Program-made: the position numbers and the translations under genes
The notes under the pieces: generated by a model
What the model was told of the DNA's origin: nothing
Seen by the model: the letters and a program-made list of their open reading frames with translations, nothing else
Database searches by the model: none
Assembly (NCBI RefSeq): GCF_947503415.1
Contig: NZ_CANNDS010000009.1
Location: 1 to 40,614, forward strand
Length of the DNA stretch: 40,614 nucleotides
Direction of reading: 5' to 3'
From: an uncultured Tateyamaria sp.
GTDB taxonomy: Bacteria; Pseudomonadota; Alphaproteobacteria; Rhodobacterales; Rhodobacteraceae
Shown here: piece by piece, positions 21,934 to 29,107 of the stretch
Layout of the letters: every line of letters starts with the position of its first letter
How positions within the stretch are numbered: the stretch's first letter is position 1

Positions 21934-24093
21934 CTATTCGTCGCCCGCCATCAGGTTGGTCAGTTGGATAAGGGCCTGCGCGATTGCGTCGACTGCCGCA
22001 CTCGGATCGCTCAGTTCGCCGCTCATGCCGACTATGTCGGCGTAAAGCGCGTCGACTGATGCGCGCAGTTGCTGGTACTCGGCAAAGCTGGTGCCCTGCC
22101 CGCCATCGCTGGTCTCGCGGCTGGTCTCGATGGACTGGGACACCAGATCGAGAACCTGGTTGAGCAGCCCCGACGACCCGCTTTGCCGCGTGATGTCCTC
22201 GAGGATATCAAGCTCGGCCAGGAACCGCGTCATCTCTTCGGACAGGACCAGATCGGTGTCGCCGTCGCTGTTGTCGGGGGGCGTGGTGTCCGGCTCCTCG
22301 TCGGGCGTCTCGACCACGGGTGGCTCATCTGGGCTTGGGGCCGGGGCCACTTGCTGCACTTCGGAATTGTAGCCCTGCACCTCGAGGATCGAGAAGTCGG
22401 ACGTGTCGGACGCGTTTTCGGTTGTGAAGGTCAGCTTGTCGAACGCGGCATCCACGGCAAAGGTCTGTACGCCGTCATTGTCGCCACGGACCTCCTTCTC
22501 CCAGACCATCACGCCATCTTTGTAGGCACGCACGGTTGCGGTTTCCTGCACGCCGTCGCTGTCAGCCTCCAGATTGGCCAACGTCACGACACCGTTCTCA
22601 TAGCTCTCGCCAGAGTCGAAGGTCACAACGGCGGTGTTGTCGATCTCGCCCGTGTCGGTAAAGCCGATGCCCCAGTTGTCGGGCGTGTCTTCACCGCGGC
22701 CGATGGTCAGACCACGGTCATCTTCCGTGGACAGCGCACCCATCAACTTGTCGCGGCTAAAGAACTCGCCCACGGACACCATTTCGGTTTCTGGATCAGG
22801 GGCCTGACCCGGCGCCAACACGCGACCCTCATAGCGGCCTGTCTGGATATAGTGCTGCGCGGCCGCTGCCAGATCGTCGCCAAAGGCCTCTTGCAGGTCC
22901 GCGTTCGCGGCGAGGTAATCCGAGGCCGAAAAGGTGATCAAACGCCCTTCGTCTTCACCGGCGGCACCATAGTGGATTTCGGCCTGCCCCGCGTCAGTGC
23001 CATAGGCGTCCATCAGATCCGGATGGCTGGCGATGTATTCAAGGGCCTGCACATTGGTCCAGTTCTGATCGGGCACGCCCACATCATCGGGGGACAAAAC
23101 GCGGTCTTCATTGCGTCCGGTCTCGATGTAGTGTCGCGCGGCGGCACCCACATCACCGCCAAAGGCGGCCTGCAGATCGGGGTTCGCCGCCAGATAGTCG
23201 GCAGCCGAGAATGTGATGCGGCGACCTTCGTCATTGCCGGTCGCGTTGTAGTGCACCTCGGCCTGCCCGACATCGGTGCCATAGGCATCCATCAGGTCAG
23301 GATGGCTGGCGATGTATTCCAGCGACTGCAGGTTGTCCCACGTGGCGTTCGGAATGCCCGCGTCAGGCACGGTGCCAATGTCAGGCGATGGGGCCGGGGC
23401 GGGTACCGGATCAGGGACAGGCGCCGGTTGACCGACGGCCACGTCCTGCTCAAGCAGCGCCATGGCCTGATCGAACAGCGCGGTCTTGACGTCAAAGCTG
23501 TCTGCTGCAATGGCATCACGCAACAGGGCCTGGGCCCGGTCAATCAGGCTGTCGCCCACAGGTGACTGTTCCGGCATCTCGACGGTTGGGGGCGTCGTCA
23601 CCTCGGGCGTCGTGCCGGGGGCGGTTGTGTCGCCCGTGGTGTCGCGCATTCTGAGGTTGCTGTTGGTGATCTGGCTGCCATTGGCAAACAGACCGGTGTC
23701 GAGGCTCCATTGAATGCCGAACAGGTCAGTCATCTGGCCAAGGGACACGTTGTGGCCATCCTCCACATCACCCAGTATCTTGCCAATAACTTCCTGTGCC
23801 TCGGCGACGACATTGCGGCCGTTCACATTGATCTGACCGGGGTTCGAGGACCCGACAGTCGAACTCATGGTCAACTCTGTGACCAGCAGCTTCAGCTCCT
23901 TGAGCTTGTTGTAGGCCGCCGAATCCACGCGCACGACACCTCCGTCGGCAGTGGCAGCTGTTTCGATCTGTTCGATCAGCGTACCGATCTGCTGGGCCGT
24001 GGACTTGCCAAAGATATATTGCCTGTCCTGATTGCTTTCCGGGACCCAGCCGACGGTATTCGCGTCGCCCGTATTGATGCCGATATCTGTCAT
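21934..24093 (-). CDS. Large repeat-bearing candidate needle-tip or surface protein
   Basis: The 719-residue product has no signal peptide. N-terminal (about 30-110) and C-terminal (about 615-719) helical regions flank a varied middle, the general plan of LcrV/IpaD tip proteins in which terminal helices pair. The middle holds a Thr/Pro linker, a Pro-rich hinge (221-238), two 76-residue modules 93 residues apart (257-333 and 350-426; each contains EYIASHPDLMDAYGTD then AADYLAANPDLQ-type halves), a beta-rich domain (437-576), and a Pro/Asp linker (580-612). The same module occurs once in the 931-residue protein at 29108. AGGAGAG precedes the chosen start. It is 50 bp upstream of the needle candidate. 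Function as tip, adhesin or translocator is inference. Confidence 0.82.
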   Translation of the reverse strand: MTDIGINTGDANTVGWVPESNQDRQYIFGKSTAQQIGTLIEQIETAATADGGVVRVDSAAYNKLKELKLLVTELTMSSTVGSSNPGQINVNGRNVVAEAQEVIGKILGDVEDGHNVSLGQMTDLFGIQWSLDTGLFANGSQITNSNLRMRDTTGDTTAPGTTPEVTTPPTVEMPEQSPVGDSLIDRAQALLRDAIAADSFDVKTALFDQAMALLEQDVAVGQPAPVPDPVPAPAPSPDIGTVPDAGIPNATWDNLQSLEYIASHPDLMDAYGTDVGQAEVHYNATGNDEGRRITFSAADYLAANPDLQAAFGGDVGAAARHYIETGRNEDRVLSPDDVGVPDQNWTNVQALEYIASHPDLMDAYGTDAGQAEIHYGAAGEDEGRLITFSASDYLAANADLQEAFGDDLAAAAQHYIQTGRYEGRVLAPGQAPDPETEMVSVGEFFSRDKLMGALSTEDDRGLTIGRGEDTPDNWGIGFTDTGEIDNTAVVTFDSGESYENGVVTLANLEADSDGVQETATVRAYKDGVMVWEKEVRGDNDGVQTFAVDAAFDKLTFTTENASDTSDFSILEVQGYNSEVQQVAPAPSPDEPPVVETPDEEPDTTPPDNSDGDTDLVLSEEMTRFLAELDILEDITRQSGSSGLLNQVLDLVSQSIETSRETSDGGQGTSFAEYQQLRASVDALYADIVGMSGELSDPSAAVDAIAQALIQLTNLMAGDE
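22830..23330 (-). repeat. Two tandem 93-codon modules within the tip-like gene
   Basis: The bases coding for LEYIASHPDLMDAYGTD recur 279 bp apart (for example GGATGGCTGGCGATGTATTC on the plus strand at 23021 and 23300). Each module contains two about 36-residue half repeats of the form Y(I/L)A(S/A)xPDL...G.D...A..HY...G..E.R. This type of repeat is widespread in bacterial RTX-like and surface proteins. Confidence 0.85.
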
Positions 24094-24127
24094 GTGATCT
24101 CTCCTATCATCTGTCTGCGGCGGTAAT

Positions 24128-24307
24128 TCAGCTGCCAATTTCGTCGAGGTATTCGTCCATCTCCTGTTGAAAATCCTTGATGTCGCCCAGCATGGTCATG
24201 CCCAGATTCAGGGCCATCATGCCGACCGCTTTCTGGGAATCCGGGTCGAGGTCATCGTAGGAAATGCCAGTTGTTTCGGTGTCATTGGTGACGTCCATCT
24301 CATCCAT
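24128..24307 (-). CDS. Unrecognised 59-residue acidic protein
   Basis: This small gene starts at 24307, overlapping the stop of the 426-residue gene, with GGAG 9 bases upstream; a second ATG at 24298 is possible. The product is acidic with one helical stretch (SQKAVGMMALNLGMTMLGDI) and a Glu/Asp end. A DDLDPDSQKAVG motif resembles the DPLAGLDPDSRAIG segment near the C-terminus of the preceding protein, which suggests a common origin or binding fold. It could be a chaperone, a needle or rod subunit, or a small substrate. Confidence 0.65.
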   Translation of the reverse strand: MDEMDVTNDTETTGISYDDLDPDSQKAVGMMALNLGMTMLGDIKDFQQEMDEYLDEIGS

Positions 24308-25580
24308 CTGCCGGCTCCAGTGTTTCGGTGGTCGAGGCATCAGCGACCGACCCGCTGGCGATCGCGCCAAAGGAGGGCAGCTGGGCGGCGGTGTCGGGAT
24401 TGGCCTGTGCGACCACACCGCGGAAGCTTTCGTATTGCGCTTCGGTCAGCGTGCCGTCTTCGATCATCTGCTGGATGGCGCTGAAGTCCATCGCGGCGGG
24501 ATCACCGCCTGCGGCAACCAGCATCTCAAGCAGGGTGCCAATGGCCCGGCTGTCGGGGTCAAGACCGGCCAGCGGGTCGTCCACACCATCCGTTGCGGTC
24601 GACGCATCGACCGATGACGCGCTGTTATCTCCATCCGTGCTGCCGCCGGACGTGCCCGTATCAGTCGAAGCCGTGGTGGCCGGGACAAAGTCGGTGGGGT
24701 CCTGCCCGGTGATCTCTGCCGCACTGGGCAGATCAAGCGGGCGATCCGACATCGATTGCAACGTATCAAGGAAGGTCTGCACCAGAACCGGGTCTTCGCC
24801 TGCGAACTGGGAGAAGTCGTAAGTCTCGGCGAACTCCTTGCCGTCGAACTGATCGCCCTTGGCGGCCATCTCTTCCTTTGCGGCGTCGATGAAGTCCGAA
24901 ATCCACTCGGCCACGGTTTCGACACCGGGGGGCAGCTCCGACGCATCGCCCACACCGCCCACGGCGTCCTTGCCATCGACGACCAAGTCGCCATTGGCAT
25001 CACCGGGCATCGGCTCGAACTCAAAAGGTGCGAAGTCGCGGGTGAACTGGTCGAACTGTTCACGCAGCTCGGACGTGTCGACGCCGTTGCGCTCCGCCTC
25101 GCGGATCGCCCCCATGAACTCACCGCGCATCTCGAAAAACTCGCCGCGCTCCTCTTCAAACGCATCCTGCGCCTCGCCCCGGCTTTCACGGGCATCGCTG
25201 CGGACCTCGCGGGCGTCGCGGTACATGTCGGCTGCGGCCTGAACATCATCGATGGACGCATCGCCGTTGCGGTACGCATCAACGGTCTCGCGGTACCGGC
25301 CCCGTGTATCCTGCACATCATCGCGGGCTTCCTGGTATTCCTCGCGGGCCTCCTGCAACTCACCGCGCGCTTCGCCGGCTTCGTTGTATTCCATCACCAG
25401 CTCGCTGAAGTCGGAATTGAGGTCTGACTTGATCTGATCCTGATCCGTCAGCTGCCCCGCGACCTCGGCATCGGCCAGCTCCTGGGGTGTGGTGCCGGGC
25501 GCAAACCGTTCCGACGCCGCAGTCAGAGCCGCATCCATGCTTTTGAACGCGGCATCAATTGCTTCAAGTCCATCAGCCAT
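24300..25580 (-). CDS. Coiled-coil protein with dockerin/EF-hand-like loop, candidate translocator or tip component
   Basis: The 426-residue acidic product has no signal peptide. Residues 60-165 form a highly charged coiled coil (GELQEAREEYQEARDDVQDT and following Arg/Glu/Asp-rich heptads). Residues 193-206 (GDANGDLVVDGKDA) fit a calcium-binding loop of the dockerin/EF-hand type, with Asp/Asn at alternating positions. A Thr/Ser/Gly linker (300-333) precedes a helical C-terminal domain (337-400). GGAG lies 7 bases before the ATG. It is in the same unit as the tip-like protein and needle candidate, and a likely regulatory element lies 78 bp upstream. It could be a hydrophilic translocator, tip protein or gatekeeper; I cannot decide. 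Confidence 0.82.
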   Translation of the reverse strand: MADGLEAIDAAFKSMDAALTAASERFAPGTTPQELADAEVAGQLTDQDQIKSDLNSDFSELVMEYNEAGEARGELQEAREEYQEARDDVQDTRGRYRETVDAYRNGDASIDDVQAAADMYRDAREVRSDARESRGEAQDAFEEERGEFFEMRGEFMGAIREAERNGVDTSELREQFDQFTRDFAPFEFEPMPGDANGDLVVDGKDAVGGVGDASELPPGVETVAEWISDFIDAAKEEMAAKGDQFDGKEFAETYDFSQFAGEDPVLVQTFLDTLQSMSDRPLDLPSAAEITGQDPTDFVPATTASTDTGTSGGSTDGDNSASSVDASTATDGVDDPLAGLDPDSRAIGTLLEMLVAAGGDPAAMDFSAIQQMIEDGTLTEAQYESFRGVVAQANPDTAAQLPSFGAIASGSVADASTTETLEPADG

Positions 25581-25657
25581 GATCATTCTCCATCTTGTGT
25601 ATTTCTGTCCGGCGCATTGATTCTCCGGAGATTGCACAGACAGCGTCGGCCACTTGC

Positions 25658-25673
25658 CTTTCGGCTATCTGAC
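25658..25673 (-). promoter_or_regulatory. Variant direct-repeat element ahead of the 426-residue gene
   Basis: On the minus strand it reads GTCAGATAGCCGAAAG, matching the consensus at 12 of 16 positions with the GAAAG half-site intact and GTCAG for GTAAG. It ends 78 bp before the start at 25580, in the intergenic gap. Confidence 0.5.
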
Positions 25674-25684
25674 GACACGCGCGC

Positions 25685-26347
25685 TCAGCCATTTTCCCCG
25701 TCCGTCTCAACAGGTTTCTCTGTCTGGGCGGTGCCCTCGTCGGGGATGGGGGGTGCCACAACGGGCGCGGGTGCCGGGTCTTTCTTGGGCACGATGCCGT
25801 TCCAGATCTGGGTGCTGCCGCCGCGCATCACCGCGATGCGGCGCTTTTGGGGGCGGGCCACGTCCACGGTGCGCTTGGCCAGCATGGCGTAGGAATTGCG
25901 CACCAGTTCCAGATAGCGGGGCGGGCCAGACACCAGCCCCATGCCGGTCTTGACATCCAGAAAGATGGGAAACCGGGCATCGTAAAAGCCCAATTGCTGC
26001 ATCGAGGATTGCAAGGCGTCGGGCGACACCTGTGCCGTGTCGATGACAAAAGATCTGACATCGGACGACTTGGTGACATGCACGCCATTGCCATCATCGA
26101 ACCACACAAGGCCCGCCTCCGCCGCGATGCGGGTCAGCAGGTCCTTGGCGCTGAAGCGGCCAGTGACATTGCGCACCCTGCCCTTCAGCGTGTCATCATA
26201 CATAACCGGAATGCCGTAAGCAGCGCTGACATTGGCCAGCACACCTTTGATGGGTTGATCATAGATCGCGACCCAGATGTCCTCGGCCTGAGCCGTGCCC
26301 GCGCTCAACAACAATGCAGCCACCGCGGCCCGCAGATCAGGACCCAT
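25685..26347 (-). CDS. Secretin N-terminal (N0/N1) protein, SctC/RhcC1-like, no channel domain
   Basis: The 220-residue exported protein has a Sec signal peptide (1-21, ending AQA before EDIW). Residues 24-95 fit the N0 domain of T3SS secretins (GVLANVSAAYGIPVMYDDTL, then a LVWFDDGNGVHV strand), and residues 97-160 fit the first N1 ring domain with the family motif VSGPPRYLELV (139-149). Full SctC proteins continue for 350 or more residues to form the outer-membrane channel; this one ends in a Pro-rich tail after residue 185. In rhizobial systems SctC is split into RhcC1 (this part) and RhcC2 (the channel). No RhcC2 equivalent is present on the plasmid. Confidence 0.85.
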   Translation of the reverse strand: MGPDLRAAVAALLLSAGTAQAEDIWVAIYDQPIKGVLANVSAAYGIPVMYDDTLKGRVRNVTGRFSAKDLLTRIAAEAGLVWFDDGNGVHVTKSSDVRSFVIDTAQVSPDALQSSMQQLGFYDARFPIFLDVKTGMGLVSGPPRYLELVRNSYAMLAKRTVDVARPQKRRIAVMRGGSTQIWNGIVPKKDPAPAPVVAPPIPDEGTAQTEKPVETDGENG

Positions 26348-26543
26348 CTCTGGGCCCCTTCTGTTTCGCGGCTTCGGCCTTGCGTCGGCGGGCCTGCCGG
26401 GCCTGCAGCTTCAAACGCTTCTGGCGGGCGATCTCGGCGGGGCGGCGCCCGTCCTCCAGCTCTGACAGATCAAAGGCCGGGTCCTGCCGCTCGTTCTGAA
26501 CGGCGTCGGCGGGCCGAATGCTTGCAGGAATGTCTGACGACAT
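26337..26543 (-). CDS. Small basic-tailed protein, unrecognised
   Basis: The 68-residue product has an acidic first half (DPAFDLSELEDGRRPAEIAR) and a strongly basic helix (RLKLQARQARRRKAEAAKQK). AAGGA lies 9 bases before the ATG, and the stop overlaps the start of the secretin N-domain gene, so translation is probably coupled. No known family is recognised. A pilotin is unlikely because there is no signal peptide. Confidence 0.65.
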   Translation of the reverse strand: MSSDIPASIRPADAVQNERQDPAFDLSELEDGRRPAEIARQKRLKLQARQARRRKAEAAKQKGPRDGS

Positions 26544-26612
26544 GATGCTGTGTCCTTGCCAATGCGGACACCGGGAATGGGGCCGCGACAGGAACCAGTG
26601 TTCGGGGGCGAC

Positions 26613-26628
26613 CTTTCGGGAACCTGAC
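26613..26628 (-). promoter_or_regulatory. Variant direct-repeat element ahead of the secretin N-domain unit
   Basis: On the minus strand it reads GTCAGGTTCCCGAAAG, matching the consensus at 12 of 16 positions, with the same GTCAG variant as the copy at 25658. It ends 70 bp before the start at 26543. It lies about 9 bp past the stop of the upstream gene. Confidence 0.5.
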
Positions 26629-26636
26629 GACCGGGC

Positions 26637-27371
26637 TCAGATCAGCCGCAACTCGACCTGCACGGCCAGCGGCAAGGGTGCGCCCGACACCGCACAACGG
26701 CCCGTCACGGACTTGACCGTGTAGGTGGCGACGATCTGCGCATCCTCATCGCGCACCACATCAAGGCCCCCTGCCCCGCGTGCCAGATCACAGGCACGCA
26801 CCAGATCCCGCGCCTGCGGGGTCGCCGCCTGCAACCGGTTCTGCGCGTCGATCTCTATGCCCAGACGGTGCAGCGCATCCTCGGCCTCGTCATTGATGGA
26901 CAGGACAACACCGGGACCAGTGGCCAGAAACCGGGCCTTGTCGGGAAAGATGGCAAAGGTGCCGTCAAACTGGCTCAGGGCAATATCAAGCTGGCGTTCC
27001 TGGGATTGGGCAAGGGACAACAGCACCTCGTCCAGCAACGTGCCAAACCGCTCCTCGACCGCGTCGATGCGGCCCGCGCGCACCTGCGCCACGATCCCGA
27101 CACCGCCGCCCATGGGGGGCGCGATGGACTGACGCTGGCGCAACACGCCCGCATGCACACTGCGCCCGTCCTCAAGACCGGGCACGGCGGCCGCCTCCGT
27201 CGCAAAGGCAGGGGACATGCGGCCAAACACCTGCGTGTCGCTGACCTGATTGTCATGAAACCACCGCAGCAACAGCACGCTGGACACATCCGGCCAGGTG
27301 CGAAACCCGTTCCACACTTCAAGCAGAAAGGCCGATGCGTCGGCGATGCGCCCGTTTCCGTGTCCGGTCAT
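26637..27371 (-). CDS. Unrecognised 244-residue protein downstream of the LuxR-type regulator
   Basis: The product has no signal peptide or membrane helix. It mixes helical (VEERFGTLLDEVLLSLAQSQ) and strand-rich segments (FDGTFAIFPDKARFLATGPG). It starts 6 bases after the stop of the regulator gene and ends 93 bp before the next gene, so it is probably co-transcribed with the regulator. I do not recognise a family. Given its place it may be a T3SS regulator, chaperone or accessory protein. Confidence 0.75.
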   Translation of the reverse strand: MTGHGNGRIADASAFLLEVWNGFRTWPDVSSVLLLRWFHDNQVSDTQVFGRMSPAFATEAAAVPGLEDGRSVHAGVLRQRQSIAPPMGGGVGIVAQVRAGRIDAVEERFGTLLDEVLLSLAQSQERQLDIALSQFDGTFAIFPDKARFLATGPGVVLSINDEAEDALHRLGIEIDAQNRLQAATPQARDLVRACDLARGAGGLDVVRDEDAQIVATYTVKSVTGRCAVSGAPLPLAVQVELRLI

Positions 27372-27377
27372 CCCGAC

Positions 27378-28523
27378 CTAACGCGAGAACGCGCGCAACA
27401 GGCGGGGCAAATCGGCCTGCGCCTGCACCGACAGCTTTTCGCCCAATGCACGCTGATGCGCGCGCAAGGTGGATGCACTCAGGCCGGTGCGCAGCATGAT
27501 CTCGGGGATCGTCAGACCACCGGCCAACAGACCCGCCAAGCGAACCTCGGCCCCGGTCAGACCAAACATCCGCGACAAGGCATCGACATCGGCGGTGCCC
27601 ACATCGGCCAGATCACGCAGCAACAGCACGGGCATCCGCTGCGGGCGCAGATCGTCGGTCTCAAAGGTCAGTTGCACCAGGGCCACGCGCACACGCTCCC
27701 GGCCAAAGGCGTCCCGCAGAATAACACTTTTGGGGGTGGCGATGCCCTCGTCACGATGCAAAAGCGCCAGAACGGCCTGCAGGTGACGGTCGCTGATCGG
27801 ATCGCGGGCACATAACTGGCCCGACCGGATCACAAGGGTCTGGGTATCAGCGACTATGGCCGACGCGGTTGCGTTCATCTCGGTTACGGCTCCGCAGTCG
27901 TCAAAGGCCACAACGCCCACATTTTCATTCAGATACACAGAATCGTCCTGCCAACCATTTACAACGCCCGGCGTCAGCCCAAAGGCCTCGCGCAGGGTCA
28001 CGCTTTCACTGACACGGCGGTAGTTATCAATCTGCGCATGCACGGCGGGGGTCAGATCGCGCAGGGACATGCACACGTAATTCGCCAGCAACCGACCACC
28101 GGGCAATTCACTGCGAAACACCATGAACTCGTCCGATCCCATATGCGGGCGCAAGAACTCGTTCAGGATAAAGCTTTGGGCGCGGTCCTGACGGGAATAG
28201 AGATGATCCACAGACAGCCACTTCGCCGCCGGAGAACACATGACCCGCGCCGGGCGATCATCCCGAAGGCGCACCTCCGCGTCGGCAATGTAATCCAACG
28301 CCTCGTTCTTGTTGGTGCGCTCGGCCTTTTGACCGGGCAGGTTCAGAAACCGCGTATGGGTCAGACGCTGCGCACTGGCATCCATCGTGTGCACGGCCAT
28401 CTTGTCGTTCAGACGGTGCCTGAGGGCGTCATGCAGACGGGCCTCGGCTTGGGCAAGTGCGGGCAGCGCATGCACTTCGATTGTTTCAAACCTGATCTGG
28501 GGCGCACGCAGCTGGTCTGTCAT
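27378..28523 (-). CDS. LuxR-type HTH transcriptional regulator with unrecognised N-terminal domain
   Basis: The 380-residue protein has a C-terminal LuxR-type HTH (about 318-378): FGLTGAEVRLAGLLAGGLTI, then PEIMLRTGLSASTLRAHQRA, ending in a short LSVQAQADLPRLL helix. The first 310 residues could hold ligand-sensing PAS/GAF-like folds (MSLRDLTPAVHAQIDNYRRV near the centre, and a VVAFDDCGAVTEMNATASAI strand pattern typical of PAS) but no clear autoinducer-binding motif. The start at 28523 is preceded by GAGTGAG. It leads the upstream end of the T3SS minus-strand genes, so it is a plausible activator of the system. Whether it binds the 18-bp palindrome at 10854 is untested. Confidence 0.82.
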   Translation of the reverse strand: MTDQLRAPQIRFETIEVHALPALAQAEARLHDALRHRLNDKMAVHTMDASAQRLTHTRFLNLPGQKAERTNKNEALDYIADAEVRLRDDRPARVMCSPAAKWLSVDHLYSRQDRAQSFILNEFLRPHMGSDEFMVFRSELPGGRLLANYVCMSLRDLTPAVHAQIDNYRRVSESVTLREAFGLTPGVVNGWQDDSVYLNENVGVVAFDDCGAVTEMNATASAIVADTQTLVIRSGQLCARDPISDRHLQAVLALLHRDEGIATPKSVILRDAFGRERVRVALVQLTFETDDLRPQRMPVLLLRDLADVGTADVDALSRMFGLTGAEVRLAGLLAGGLTIPEIMLRTGLSASTLRAHQRALGEKLSVQAQADLPRLLRAFSR

Positions 28524-28764
28524 CAAGGCTCTCACTCTTCTTGTGGGAACGGTAAAAACACAACCTGACCGATAATCCTGCATTCCCAAAATCCGCCGTT
28601 TGCAGGAATTTGAAATACAGGCGGCAACTTGCCGAAGCGCTTTGGATGATTATGGGTATTTAACATAATACCGGATTTGTGCTGGGGCACAGCTCCGCCG
28701 AATGCGAAAGACTTGCCACAAGCTGGACAGTGCATCCAAACGCTCACGGAGCTCTGAACGGCGC

Positions 28765-28801
28765 GGGATGGCGCAACTATGGAGAGAAGTTACGCCATCC
28801 C
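28765..28801. other. Inverted repeat (14-bp imperfect stem)
   Basis: GGGATGGCG-c-AACT pairs with AGTT-a-CGCCATCCC around a 9-base loop; only one mismatch interrupts the stem. No T-run follows on either strand, so it is not an ordinary terminator. It could be an operator or part of a structured leader RNA. Confidence 0.6.
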
Positions 28802-28865
28802 GTCCCGGCCTTCGCTTCGGGTTACACAGGAGGGCCGGAACTGGCATCGACCCGGGTCAGGGCAT

Positions 28866-28919
28866 CACATCGACACAGCACGGCATGGGCGGTGCTGGTC
28901 CGTCCCTGCCGTCGATGTG
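28866..28919. other. Nested stem-loop
   Basis: An outer 9-bp stem (CACATCGAC with GTCGATGTG) encloses an inner 6-bp stem (CAGCAC with GTGCTG). Together with the stem at 28765 it suggests a structured RNA leader or small RNA in the gap upstream of the 931-residue gene. Confidence 0.5.
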
Positions 28920-28992
28920 GGTCATGTGCTGCCATGTGCCTCGGGTCGCCTTACACAAATTCCGCGTACTGACCCCGGACTAGGCCCGCTGC

Positions 28993-29008
28993 CTTACGCC
29001 AGACTTAC
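28993..29008 (-). promoter_or_regulatory. Direct-repeat element, minus orientation, upstream of the 931-residue gene
   Basis: On the minus strand it reads GTAAGTCTGGCGTAAG, with two perfect GTAAG half-sites 11 bp apart, exactly the layout of the sctI site. It lies 20 bp from the plus-oriented copy at 29028-29043, so two regulator dimers could bind side by side. Confidence 0.6.
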
Positions 29009-29027
29009 CGCGGCGCAGAAATCGGAC

Positions 29028-29043
29028 GTAAGGTGCTCGAAAG
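29028..29043 (+). promoter_or_regulatory. 16-bp direct-repeat regulatory element ahead of the 931-residue gene
   Basis: GTAAGGTGCTCGAAAG differs at one base from the copy at 14003-14018 and ends 65 bp before the start at 29108. The gene is on the opposite strand to the rest of the system, and the element turns with it, which argues for function. Confidence 0.72.
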
Positions 29044-29107
29044 GACCAGCTTGCACGCTCTGCCCTGACCCTGCTTCAGGGCCAGTTGCATGAGAGCGAG
29101 GCCGACC

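Larger units (their letters stand above)
28524..29107. promoter_or_regulatory. 584-bp divergent intergenic region with several dyads
   Basis: This gap separates the LuxR-type gene (minus) from the 931-residue gene (plus). An AT-rich stretch at 28649-28672 holds overlapping inverted repeats (ATTATG/CATAAT and GGTATT/AATACC). Two longer stem-loops lie at 28765-28801 and 28866-28919, and two direct-repeat regulatory elements at 28993-29008 and 29028-29043. Possible short reading frames here have codon use unlike the neighbours and I do not call them. Confidence 0.6.

Noticed and set aside
28532..28747. Minus-strand frame of about 67-71 codons with a CPACGK start, ending 8 bases before the LuxR-type gene
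   Set aside because: Codon use is AT-rich at third positions, unlike all neighbours, and no ribosome binding site is clear. The zinc-ribbon-like CPxCG alone is too little evidence. It may be a decayed remnant.
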